Origin: Knufia peltigerae
Taxonomy: Eukaryota; Ascomycota; Eurotiomycetes; Chaetothyriales; Trichomeriaceae
DNA length: 13,004 bases
NCBI GenBank assembly: GCA_030247855.1
Contig: JAPDRN010000265.1
Location: 1 to 13,004 of the forward strand
Direction: 5' to 3'
How positions within the stretch are numbered: the first letter of the stretch is position 1; every line of letters begins with the position of its first letter. Both the position numbers and the translations under genes were made by a program. The notes beneath the pieces were generated by a model, which searched no databases, was not told the DNA's origin, and saw only the letters and a list, made by a program, of their open reading frames with translations. Below, one piece after another: positions 1 through 8,508 of this stretch.

Positions 1-9
1 CCCACATAC

Positions 10-794
10 CTCGTTGTAGTTGTCTTGCATCACCTTCCAATTAAAGGCTCCGTCATTGGTCCACGTAAAGTCATACTCGACCTTGTCCCAATCGATGCCG
101 GAGTTCAAGAGGACTTCTTGTCGATCGAGATCCCCATACTGAGACCCCCAGGAGATGGCGGGGTCGGGATTCGCGTCGAGATTGACGTACACAAAACCGT
201 TGCGGTCGACGTGGACATGGACCGGGAAGAGGTGGATGGCAGATGGATCAAAGGTCGGCACTGATTCGGGCGTGAACCGGGGTGCTTTGGTCAATTTACC
301 GTTCAAGTCGTAGGACCATCCGTGATACTTGCACGAAAAGATGCGAGCCGTGCCTTGTGTTTCTCGAACGACAGGAAACGCTCGATGTCTAGATAGTTGG
401 GGGGTTGTTGGGTCAGGAATGGGGAGTTTTTCTTCATGGCTGTAGATTGCCGTTTCACATTGCTGCTATACGGGATCACACACCTGCATATGTTGTGGAA
501 GCCGACTAAATTCCCTTCTTTGTTCTTGACCACCACGAAATTGAACCCTGCCATCTCATATTGTACAAAGTCACCCGTGTTGCGATATCGAGCCTTGTGA
601 GAGACGAGGAACCATCGTCTGGAGAAGATGGCTCTCTTTTCTAATTGATATATGGAGTGTGAATGGTAAAAGGCAGCAGGGACTGAGATGTTCAAATCAG
701 TTGATATGGACTTGATTGAGAGTCGTTGGACCATGACCTCGTGTATCTCAGAGACGGGATCATGATTGTTGTTGACGACACGCGTGCTGGACAT
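10..794 (-). CDS. Rieske [2Fe-2S] ring-hydroxylating oxygenase alpha subunit, choline monooxygenase-like (partial, C-terminus outside window)
   Basis: This would be a non-heme iron oxygenase that takes electrons through a Rieske cluster. The best match by eye is the fungal choline-monooxygenase-like group, but the substrate cannot be read from the sequence. Two exons are visible, 794-484 and 388-10, joined across a 95-nt intron (483-389, donor GTGTGT, CTGAC branch, CTAG acceptor). The join restores the cluster motif: Cys103-Arg-His105, 17 residues, then Cys123-Lys-Tyr-His126-Gly-Trp. Neither exon alone has it. The second exon ends in MQDNYNE, directly before the usual Cys-Tyr-His of the mononuclear iron site, at a GTATGT donor (9-4). 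So 230 residues are seen and the catalytic domain lies off the left edge. The ATG at 794 has A at -3. The gene is divergent from the acetyltransferase gene. Cluster ligands are intact and no damage is seen. Confidence 0.88.
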
Positions 795-874
795 TATGGG
801 GTTCGGTTTTCGCTCCTCAGCTGGGTAGTTAATTCAACTTGCACATCCAATTGGAGAGGATCAGGTTCATGTAC

Positions 875-895
875 ATATATATATATATATATATA
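875..895. repeat. (AT)n microsatellite
   Basis: About ten AT units in a row, 81-101 bp upstream of the oxygenase ATG. The position would allow it to act as a TATA-like element for the minus-strand gene. Its length is likely to vary between strains. Confidence 0.85.
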
Positions 896-1280
896 CGTGA
901 ATGCTGGTCATTGAGCATCTATACTTTGATGAACGAAATGTCTCCATGGACCTTCTTGGTTGGGACATTTAGTCCGGTTGGACGATGTGTGGTGAGCCAA
1001 TGGAGATGCTTCTTTTCGAGGGATTGCATATCTACAGTGCGCAATGGGCTCGAGACCTGACAAAGCCCGGTGTGTTCACCTCGCGACATATTTGATTGCC
1101 GTTCAGCCTGGAGATGGATGGATTGTAAGTCTTATATTCGTATGGTGTGTGGACGGAGTACCTGGTCAAACCAAAGGAGGAAGTCGACGGATGCCGAGGC
1201 CAAAGCGTGCAAAACCCTCTAATATAGGTGGTTAATGTTCCGATCCGTCCGGTGCTTTCAATCTCTATTCCGGAGCAGCG

Positions 1281-1308
1281 TTATCGTTTATCCGTCGTTA
1301 TCCTTATC
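1281..1308 (-). promoter_or_regulatory. Cluster of four GATA-factor motifs
   Basis: TTATC occurs at 1281-1285, 1288-1292, 1298-1302 and 1304-1308, so the minus strand reads GATAA four times in 28 bp. The first and last match the HGATAR consensus of AreA-type nitrogen regulators (CGATAA, AGATAA); the middle two are GGATAA. The cluster lies about 0.5 kb from both start codons. Binding is inferred only. Confidence 0.4.
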
Positions 1309-1812
1309 TCGCTTCCCCCCGCCTTCCTTTGTTACTGCTGCTCTTCTCTCTCTCTTCTTTTGTTTCTTCTAAACATCGAGTCCATTCCATTCCAACTCAC
1401 CTTTTTCTGATGAAAACACCATCATCCAGACCACCAAGAAACATCAGAAATGCAGAAATGATTTCCATTCGTAACCTCAAGCTGCGCATGACGCATGTTT
1501 GATATTTCTGTTACCCCATATTTTCTCAGCAGCGTGACATTGCTTCCATCACATGAGTCCCATTCTTCGCTTACCCTCGGAATCCGTGCCACCATCGAGA
1601 TTGTTTTCATTACTTTCATTATTTCCGCTCCGCCTTACCACATGCGCCCTATTCCATCCCTAGACTAAACCCCTTTTTGACTCTTCAATCTTCACAAAGA
1701 CATCCAAGTATTCCTCAAGACCTTTTCTTACCACCATTTCTACCGAGTCTCTCATTGTAACCAGCCCTTTATACCAAGCGTGATTGATAGCGTCGAATCA
1801 GGAGAATCAGCC

Positions 1813-2586
1813 ATGTCATCCTCAATGTCCTCACAGCCACAACCTTACAAATTCATACCATCCGACTCCAAGGATGACTTGGACCACTTCATCGACATCA
1901 TCACCGATTCCTTTGCAGCCACCGCACTCACAACATCGTTCATAGTGGACAACGATAAGACGCCGCCACCCTACCCTTCAGCACTGATCGACAAGGAACG
2001 TCGACGTAGACATTTCGCCGCAGGGATCCTTGACAGCTCTTCGTCTGGTGCTGAACTGGTCCAGGCAGGGAGCTGGTCCGCCGTAGCGTTATGGGAGCCG
2101 CCACAATTTCAAGGCAAGGCATTCATCGACTCGAAAGCTGACCCAGGAGCCCTTCTCACTGAATGGCGAGGGAAAGTCAGAGCTGCAAAGGCCAGATGTC
2201 TTGCGCTACCTTCGAACTCGAGTCCGTCGACAGACTCGGAATCTAACTCGACATCGGACTCAGATAAGGGGACCGAAGTACAACTCCGACCATTTTATCA
2301 TTTATCGTTCCTGGCTCGAAATAAATCCGTCTCCAAGGTTGAGGGTAGCATAAATGCCGTCATGACTCCTTTCTTGAATCGAGCCAAAGATGAGAACGTT
2401 CCTGCTTGGCTTGAGGCTACTACTCCCCAGGCCGCGAAAATATATGAACATTTCGGTTTTCGCGTCGTCGAGAAGATCACCATTGGGAAGGGAAAGATTG
2501 ATCCTGAGGGATGGCCAAGTTTAGATGGTCAAGGAGAAGGTGTGACGGCGTGGGCGATGGTATATGATCAGCATTTGAGGGATTGA
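1813..2586 (+). CDS. GNAT-fold N-acetyltransferase, substrate unknown
   Basis: An intronless 257-residue protein, probably a cytosolic acetyl-CoA-dependent acetyltransferase of a fungal GNAT subfamily. The ATG at 1813 (CAGCCATGT) is chosen because the frame upstream has no ATG, only a GTG at 1780. A second Met follows at residue 5. Visible parts are an N-terminal helix region, WSAVALWEPP at about 88-97 (the strand usual in fungal members), a Ser/Asp/Thr-rich low-complexity insert at about 134-152, the core strand YHLSFLAR at about 162-169, and AWLEATTPQAAKIYEHFGF at about 198-216, which is the typical GNAT motif B with its Tyr-Glu-x-x-Gly-Phe ending. The usual Q/R-x-x-G-x-G/A acetyl-CoA loop is poorly kept (NKSVSKVEGS). 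That may be a subfamily trait; activity is not proven. The gene is divergent from the oxygenase and convergent with the aminotransferase. Confidence 0.8.
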   Translation: MSSSMSSQPQPYKFIPSDSKDDLDHFIDIITDSFAATALTTSFIVDNDKTPPPYPSALIDKERRRRHFAAGILDSSSSGAELVQAGSWSAVALWEPPQFQGKAFIDSKADPGALLTEWRGKVRAAKARCLALPSNSSPSTDSESNSTSDSDKGTEVQLRPFYHLSFLARNKSVSKVEGSINAVMTPFLNRAKDENVPAWLEATTPQAAKIYEHFGFRVVEKITIGKGKIDPEGWPSLDGQGEGVTAWAMVYDQHLRD

Positions 2587-3107
2587 GTGCTTCGACCTTG
2601 ACTTTCATCTTGGTACGACAATGTCTTGAGCGTCGGTCTTGCGCGAGATCGCACTCGGGTGGCCATAGGGTTGTCACCTGCAAAGACAGTCAAGCAAGGG
2701 AGGGGACGTTGACTCACATCACGCTCTTCCAAACATCGGGTATCTCCTGCTCGGGGGTCTCCTAGCCTACGCTAGAAAACGCGACTCATGACGAAAGGAC
2801 GACTTGCTCGAAAAGAAACATTTTGGCTTCAGCATGGCCAAGGATTCTTCCCGTGGCTGGTTGTCAAGTCGAGGTGGCGCAACTCGGTGATGTTTCACCT
2901 TTGTCAAATGGCACAAGACCATGAGGGAAGTCGCATGAGGCGAAGAATTCGGGATCTTGGCGAAGCTGTGTTGTATGGTCGATACTGAGTAGGTGACAAG
3001 GCTTCTTTGGACCATCCATCGCCTTGGTCACCGCCTCAGAAATTATCACTACGCGTCCGCGAGGACTGCCTACCTAATTGATCCTTCACCTTTTCCATCA
3101 CCGCCCT

Positions 3108-3119
3108 CGCGCGCGCGCG
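3108..3119. repeat. (CG)6 tract
   Basis: Six CG units in a row inside an otherwise unremarkable gap. Alternating CG can adopt Z-DNA. It also shows that this part has not suffered CpG or RIP-type decay, unlike the A+T block farther right. Confidence 0.8.
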
Positions 3120-3310
3120 AAAATAATTCGGTCCCTATTTGTTTTTGATACCTCGATTTTTGCCTCCAACGGCAGCCTTCTCAGGGGCCTCACCCATACA
3201 GGGTCATTCTTCGGCCTCCGTGTCCCAGTGGCACGGACTCAGGTCGTCGAGTTGAACCGTGGAGGGTCGATCCTTCTGAGGAGCAGTCTGTTTGATACCA
3301 AAAAAAATTC

Positions 3311-3454
3311 TGGAGAGTCCTGTCTCCCCTTCAACTCCTGAAGGGGAACTCGGGGTCCGAATCCTTAGAACCAGGGGCCCGGGACCTGGTTCAGAGGACG
3401 CATCTTGAAGTGGCTCGAAGGAGGTTTTCTGACTCCGAAGGAGGGTTTCCCCTC
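3311..3454. other. Run of hairpin-forming sequences
   Basis: Three separate perfect stems occur in about 140 bp. The first is TCCCCTTCA/TGAAGGGGA (3325-3333 with 3339-3347, 5-nt loop). The second is GAACCAGG/CCTGGTTC (3368-3375 with 3385-3392, 9-nt loop). The third is GGAGGG/CCCTCC near 3441-3456 with a 4-nt loop. A competing stem, GGAGA/TCTCC, overlaps the left side of the first. Function is unknown. Confidence 0.5.
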
Positions 3455-4147
3455 CGGGTGTGGTTAGTTTTTGCCGGTCTCGGTGAATTCTCTTTTTTTT
3501 CTTTTTCTTTCTTGCGCTTGCAGAGACCACCTACAGAATGTTATGGAGTGGCCCTTGAGGTTGTTTGTTCCTGTTCTCTCAATGACCACTACTCCGTGTT
3601 CGATCCTCGGCTTGGGCCTCTTTTTTTCCCCATCTCGTATCAGTAGAGAAACCCCTCGAGGGTGAAGTACTTCAGGGACAAGTCCAAAAGACAAAGACAC
3701 TGTTCTCCATCGCCCTTGAATGGAGAGATATTGAATAGTGATACGGTGACGGCCGACGACCATCCCCTGTTCTGCGGATGGGGGATGAATGGGACTAGAA
3801 AAAACAATCATGTCAGAGTAGCAAGGTGAGATATTGTGTGGTCCAATGCAGATTTGATAGCCCAAGTCACGGGCCTACCAAGAACCCATCTTTTGCTCTT
3901 TTTGATATCTCTACATGGCAGAAGAAAACGAAGGACGCCAATGAATCTGCACCCCCGAATACCTATCGGGCACATACCCCCAGATAGCTCGTATCGAAGA
4001 GAGGAAAGAAAAATTCATCCATGATAAGCCCGACTGAATGTAGTTCATCATCTCTCGTCCTCATCCCCCGCCCAGTGTGTTTGTATTCATATACACCCTT
4101 CTTCCCTCTCTGTTTCCCACACCTCCCGTACGAGTACGGAGACCGAC

Positions 4148-5572
4148 TCATTTCACATTCCTCACTACATCATCCAACGCCTCTGCAAAGTACTTGACAT
4201 TGCCGGTGTTGAGACCCGCCATACTGATTCTTCCATTCTTGGTCATGTAGACGTGCCACTTTTCGCGGATCGCCAGAACCTGCGGTTCGCTGAGACCCGT
4301 GAAGCTGAACATGCCGATCTGACTTGTGATGTGATCCCAGTTACCGGGTGTGCCGAGTCTGTCCAGTTCCGCCTTCAGGCTCTTTCGCATCTCGATGATC
4401 CGTCCAGACATGGTCCGCAGATCGTCCTCCCACTGGCCGAAAAGTCCAGCGTCGTTGAGGACCGTGCTGGCGATTCGTGCACCGTAGGCAGGGGGGTTGC
4501 TGATTTCACTCCGTTGTAGGATGGCCAGCTGACTCGACACGCGCTTGGTGATGTCCTGCGCTTTGGCGCTCGGCGCGGCAACAAAGTGGAACGCACCGGC
4601 ACGCTCACCGTAGAGACCAAAGTTTTTGGCAAACGACTGGGCGATGACCAACTCAAACCCTTGTTCCACAAAGTGTCGGATCGCCCAGTTGTCCTTGGCC
4701 AGGTTGCCCGAGGCAAAGCCTTGGTAGGCACAGTCGAAGAAGGGGAAGAGCGAACGCTCACGGCACACCTGCGCCACCTGTTTCCACTGCTCTTGCGTCG
4801 GGTCCACACCGGTAGGGTTGTGTGCGCAGGCGTGCAGGAGCACGATGCTGCCCTTGTCCGCCGCTTTCAGCGTACTGAGCATACCGTCTAGGTCGAGCAT
4901 CTTTGTCTTTGCGGAGAAGTATGGGTATTGTTTGATGGGGAGGTGGACGTTTGTGAAAATTTGATTGTGGTTGGCCCATGTCGGGTTCGACACGTAGATC
5001 GTCGGTGACTGGAGGAATTTCGAAAGGAACAGACCACCTAGATGGACGGCTCCGGTGCCAGAGATGGTTTGCAGTGAGCATACCTGTGTGTGTGTGTGAA
5101 AGACTGATTAGCATTCGAACGGACCAGTTGGGAGTATCACACAAAGTGGGTGTGAGGGAGGCTGCTGCGCATACCCGTCCTTCTTTGATGGCAGGGCTGT
5201 CTGATCCAAGGATCAACTTTTGCGCCGCCGATGTAAAGTCTGCAAGACCGGCGATCGGGAGGTATTCGTGGTTCAGATTGGGGTCATTTCGAAGAATCTC
5301 ATCGGCCTGTGTCCATTGCCATGTCTTGATTAGTCTTGGTGCATTCCTTGAACGTTGCTGGCGGAGTGACCACCCACCTTCTTCACAACTGGCAAGACCC
5401 ATGGTTTTGCATTGTTGTCTCTGTATGCGCCGATGCCCAAGTCAACCTTCTTTTCATATGTATCTCTGCGGTATGCTGCCATCAGACCAAACAACGGGTC
5501 TTCTGGAGCCTGTGGCACCACATTGTCGCTGAAGCGAGTGACCGCAGCAGCCGATTCTCCCGTAGAACCCAT
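4148..5572 (-). CDS. Aspartate aminotransferase, cytosolic type (class I PLP-dependent)
   Basis: It catalyses L-aspartate + 2-oxoglutarate to oxaloacetate + L-glutamate, a step of the malate-aspartate shuttle. The three coding exons are 5572-5378, 5306-5175 and 5083-4148. The introns, 5377-5307 (71 nt) and 5174-5084 (91 nt), both have CTAAT branch points, and the joins are in phase. The product has 420 residues, normal for the family. Key residues, by alignment to the pig enzyme from memory, are Trp145, Asn198 in HNPTG, Asp226 and Tyr229 in FFDCAYQGF, the PLP lysine Lys262 in AQSFAKNFGLY, Arg270, Arg300 before SNPPAYGAR, and Arg394 in KNGRISMAGLN. All are present, so the enzyme should be active. 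The start VPQAPEDPLFGLMAAY is that of the cytosolic form, without a mitochondrial leader. The C-terminus (RNVK) has no PTS1. The ATG at 5572 is the first one if the leader intron is removed; see the next entry for a longer form. Confidence 0.93.
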
Positions 5573-5772
5573 GGTATGTTGATTGACCTGAGAGAGACGA
5601 GAAGCGGCGTTATTAGATTGAGACGAAAGAGAGTGGGAGGAAGATTTGAGCGGTGAGGACATGTTGTTTGTGGAAACCAGACAAAGTGGCGTGGTGGTCA
5701 CCTCCGGTTTCACGATTCGTGCCGGGGAAGGGAAAAAAAGTGTCGAGAGGGACGGATGGAACTTGTACGTAC
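5573..5772 (-). other. 5' leader intron of the aminotransferase gene, or alternative N-terminal coding segment
   Basis: On the minus strand a strong donor (CAG|GTACGT at 5772) and acceptor (CTCTCTCAG ending at 5588, CTAAT branch 25 nt earlier) define a 185-nt intron that ends 15 nt before the ATG at 5572. There is no ATG between 5773 and 5880, so the spliced mRNA starts at 5572. If the intron is kept, or if transcription starts inside it, the first ATG is 5662 (AACATGT). It is in frame and adds 30 residues: 11 Ser, no Asp or Glu, and RLSQVNQHT at positions 22-30, which partly fits the PTS2 nonapeptide. The splice signals are clear. Use of the longer form is inference. Confidence 0.6.
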
Positions 5773-6717
5773 CTGTGTGGACTGTGGGCGGACGGAATGA
5801 ACGTAATTAAGCTTGCGATGCTGGCAAGTCTTCGGTAAAGCGGTGGAAAGGTAGCGAGGTTAAGTCTCAGCACTGAATACAAGTATTTAGATGATGCTTC
5901 GGAGCGCAGATATGCTTGTGATATCCTGACTTGGCCAATCTATCCGTACGAAGGACTCTCTGTACGGAGTAATGAGGTACTTATTCAATGGCCATCAGCA
6001 ATTGGGATTATATGGCACAAGGCGCGCGTTGCTGCAGCTGAGGCATTCAACAGCCCAATGCTCTCTCCACCCACCCCGAATGTGTTGGAGAAAAAGTGGT
6101 CTTAGGTACCCGTGAGCACCTAGAAAAAGCCAATAAGGCGCGCCTAAATATCGTCTGACCGAGCAGTACTTTGGTGGAATTAGGATAGGCCATCTTATGC
6201 CTACAGGTCCCTACCAGATACAGCCGTTTACGTCTCTTGTAAGTTGGAAGGTAGGTACTCGGGCTTCATATATCTTCATGACTTTTGATTTTGATGGCAG
6301 AGTAGCTATTTCTCACATCTTTGATTTCAATGGATCCCTCTACTACTGCACTCCGTACCCCTCCATGACTCCACCGTCGTTTCTCGGGCGTCACCGGGGC
6401 AAAGGAGCATCCGGGGAATACCATCCTTTGAAGGTACTGTAAAGCGGATGTATACGGGGTTGGACGCCACCAGCGGTACCAAATCTCGGCGACTTGCCCG
6501 TTGACTTCGGAAGTATCGTATGTGTAGGCAAATATATGTGTACATGAATGGTAGATGTCGATTCACACGCCTTGGTGAGATGTTTAATGGGTACCGTTGT
6601 ATCAGGATCTCACAACAATAGGAGTCTCATTGACGGAAATAACTAACACGAGGAACTAGAACTAGGCTATGGTGAGGGCTGCGCGAGTAAATGTGCGAGC
6701 GCGGGCAGTGCCCTATC
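5773..6717. other. Promoter side of the aminotransferase gene and gene-free spacer
   Basis: The part up to about 5880 is probably the 5' UTR of the aminotransferase gene. A CCAAT box on the minus strand lies at 6005-6001. GTACGGAGT at 5962-5970 recurs as its reverse complement at 6350-6358. An 81-codon plus-strand frame (6197-6442) starts with ATG but has no recognisable features and I do not call it a gene. From about 6655 the sequence becomes locally GC-rich, a change that precedes the A+T block. Confidence 0.5.
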
Positions 6718-6747
6718 TTGGCGCTAAGCCCGATTGGGTAACGACGT
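6718..6747 (+). repeat. Left copy of a diverged motif pair flanking the A+T block
   Basis: TTGGCGCTAAG (6718-6728) is followed by ACGACGT (6741-6747). At the right edge of the A+T block CTGGCGCAAAG (8029-8039, 9 of 11 identical) is followed by ACGACGT (8054-8060), in the same order and with nearly the same spacing (22 and 24 nt from TGGCGC to ACGACGT). They may be remnants of a direct repeat; chance is not excluded. Confidence 0.35.
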
Positions 6748-6789
6748 TGAGTGCGTGATATCTCCCCCCTTTAAACCTCGCGTTGGTCC

Positions 6790-8022
6790 TCTAATGCTAT
6801 ATTATGTGCGAGAGAATATAACTAATCTCTTATCCTTATAGAAAATAGGTGGTAAACAAAAACTTTTTGCATCCTTTAACCTCCCTTTCTCATTATTAGT
6901 TATCTAGTTAGTTTATTTAATCACTAGCCTTTTAGTGTCACTCCTTAGTTTATATCACTCCTAATTACTTATAACCTAATGAGAAATTAGCTTACTTATA
7001 ATATAATGTTAATAATCTATTTTAGGTTATAATAAGATATCTCTATATACTTAGGACTTCTATATAAGTAGCTATTAAGACTATAATTAGACTTTATAAT
7101 AAGGGCTTCCCTTTAATAACTTTTTAAGTTAGTTATTAGACTTATTTAGGCTAAGAATTATTATTTACCTTAATATTCTTAATTCTCTTTATATTAGTTT
7201 AGTTCTTCCTTTTTACTTTATAGTTCTGTAATAATTTTCTATTCTTAAATGATATATCACTATTTAATAACTATTTCTTCTTTCTATTCTTAAATAGTAT
7301 CTATAGTTATTAGCTATTTAGTTTATTTTCCTAATTAAGAATCTCTAAGATTTCTAATATATTTTTATTATCTATCTTAACTATCTTTAGAAGTGATAAA
7401 ACTAAATTCTACCCTAAGAAGAGATCTCTTATTACTGAATAAAGTAGTGAGATATAAAAAACATTATATACTCTTATTATGTCTAGTAATTATATTTAAT
7501 ATACTCTTAAATTTATCTTCTTAAGTACTTTAAAGAGGCTTAAGTTTTTATAGTTTAGCTTCTTTAAAGGTCTTAATATCTTAAGATTTTTAGTGTTTAA
7601 CTAGATTATATCTCTTAGTTAATAGTTTAGTGTAGAGTATTAATTTAAGATATACTTTTTATAGTATATCTATATAATTATAATTTTATTCTTTAACTAC
7701 TTATAAATTTTATTTATCTTATTAGTGAAAGTATTAATATTCTTTATGTCTTTAATCACTTTAGAAGTTATTATAGAAAGTGGCTTTTAAGGTTTTATTT
7801 TAAATTATGACTTAAGTCTATAGTTAGTAAAGAATAGTGTAGTTTAAGTTATTTTTAATATATATAAGTTAGTAGTGAATTCTATAATAAGTAGTTATTT
7901 TATTTAGTTTATTTATAGGTAGTTATAATACACTCTTAGGTATTACTTTATTTACTAATTAGAGTTCTTTAACTATTTATTAGTCTCTAAATAATAAGTA
8001 AAGAATATTTATTTCCTAAGTC
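6790..8022. repeat. A+T-rich block with RIP-like base composition
   Basis: About 1.23 kb of strongly A+T-rich DNA with sharp edges. In 7021-7140 only 28 of 120 bases are G or C. Across 7021-7200 I find no CpA, no TpG and no CpG, while TpA is very frequent (12 in 7081-7140). This is the expected end state of RIP, which turns CpA into TpA on both strands of repeated DNA in many ascomycetes. No ORF of 60 codons or more exists inside. It is probably a dead transposon copy, but its identity has been erased. Confidence 0.75.
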
Positions 8023-8028
8023 TGTGTC

Positions 8029-8060
8029 CTGGCGCAAAGGGTGCCGTTTCGCGACGACGT
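8029..8060 (+). repeat. Right copy of the diverged motif pair flanking the A+T block
   Basis: CTGGCGCAAAG, then ACGACGT. It is the partner of the motif at 6718-6747 and sits within 10 bp of the point where A+T-rich sequence changes to GC-balanced sequence. This makes it a candidate edge of the recombinase-bearing element or of the dead repeat. Confidence 0.35.
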
Positions 8061-8508
8061 CCGTAGCCGCTTTTGCGATCCCTTTCCACTAGCCGGCTCC
8101 ACCTGTCCCTCGCCGCTTTTGACGATTTGACGTACAACCTTCTCTCTCTGCCTTCCACCCAACACCCACACACCATCCTGCCCTTACATCTCTCACCCGA
8201 CCCTCTCTGTGTGTCTCACGTCACAATCTCAAAAGCATGCGTTGGCGACCTCCAACCCATGTCGAAGATCCTAGGAGTGAGACTTGTGGACGTCTCCCGA
8301 ATTTCAAATTGTTTGCAGTTCTCCTGCCGTCCCTCCGTCGAAATGCCCCGGCTCATCAAACGGAGTCGGAAGTCAAACTGGCTTCAGGCGATGCCCTGAT
8401 GCCCCTGCCTATTGCCAACCGCTGTGCTAGCTGCACGAGCCCTGGATGATATATATATGCCATCCCTCTTCACCTTGTCCGATCCGTCCCTGCGTATCCT
8501 CGAGCCAC
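8061..8508 (+). promoter_or_regulatory. Upstream region of the recombinase gene
   Basis: A C/T-rich stretch (about 8138-8220) is followed by an alternating AT run (8449-8458) that is well placed as a TATA element, 51-60 bp before the chosen ATG. A 70-codon frame with its own ATG (8237-8449) ends just before this run. It has no recognisable domain and could at most be an upstream ORF. Confidence 0.45.

Larger units (their letters stand above)
795..1812. promoter_or_regulatory. Shared upstream region of two divergent genes
   Basis: No convincing gene is present in this 1 kb; the short frames have no recognisable domains. It holds an (AT)n tract close to the oxygenase start, a cluster of GATA-factor motifs near the middle, and a C/T-rich stretch at about 1311-1410, a common feature of fungal promoters and leaders, on the acetyltransferase side. 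Promoter function is inferred from gene orientation. Confidence 0.6.
2587..4147. other. Intergenic region between two convergent genes
   Basis: I see no supportable gene in 1.56 kb. Several frames of 60-130 codons exist on both strands, but they have no recognisable domains, overlap each other, and the longest minus frame runs through a homopyrimidine tract (about 3489-3512) that gives Lys/Arg runs. The region should contain both 3' UTRs. It also holds a (CG)6 tract, a run of hairpins, and two palindromes, CCCTCGAGGG (3653-3662) and TGAAGTACTTCA (3663-3674), placed back to back. Confidence 0.6.

Noticed and set aside
1780..1812. Acetyltransferase start 11 codons earlier
   Set aside because: The codon at 1780 is GTG, an unlikely start in a nuclear fungal gene; the ATG at 1813 has good context.
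3350..3366. T-arm-like GGTCCGAATCC
   Set aside because: It lies within the hairpin cluster; no tRNA D-arm or matching acceptor stem is present.
3204..3865. Two minus-strand frames of 108 and 133 codons in the convergent gap
   Set aside because: They overlap each other, have Lys/Arg runs from a homopyrimidine tract, and show no domain or splice support.
5613..5882. Arg-rich frame upstream of the aminotransferase resembling a mitochondrial presequence
   Set aside because: It begins with TTG, no ATG is in frame before a stop, and splicing at 5772/5588 does not join it to the enzyme in frame.
5962..6358. Inverted pair GTACGGAGT / ACTCCGTAC as ends of a small element
   Set aside because: Only 9 bp match, with no extension and no flanking duplication; from memory this motif is common in fungal intergenic DNA.
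8237..8449. 70-codon ATG frame before the recombinase gene as a separate gene
   Set aside because: No recognisable features; it ends in the TATA-like run and is better seen as leader or chance ORF.
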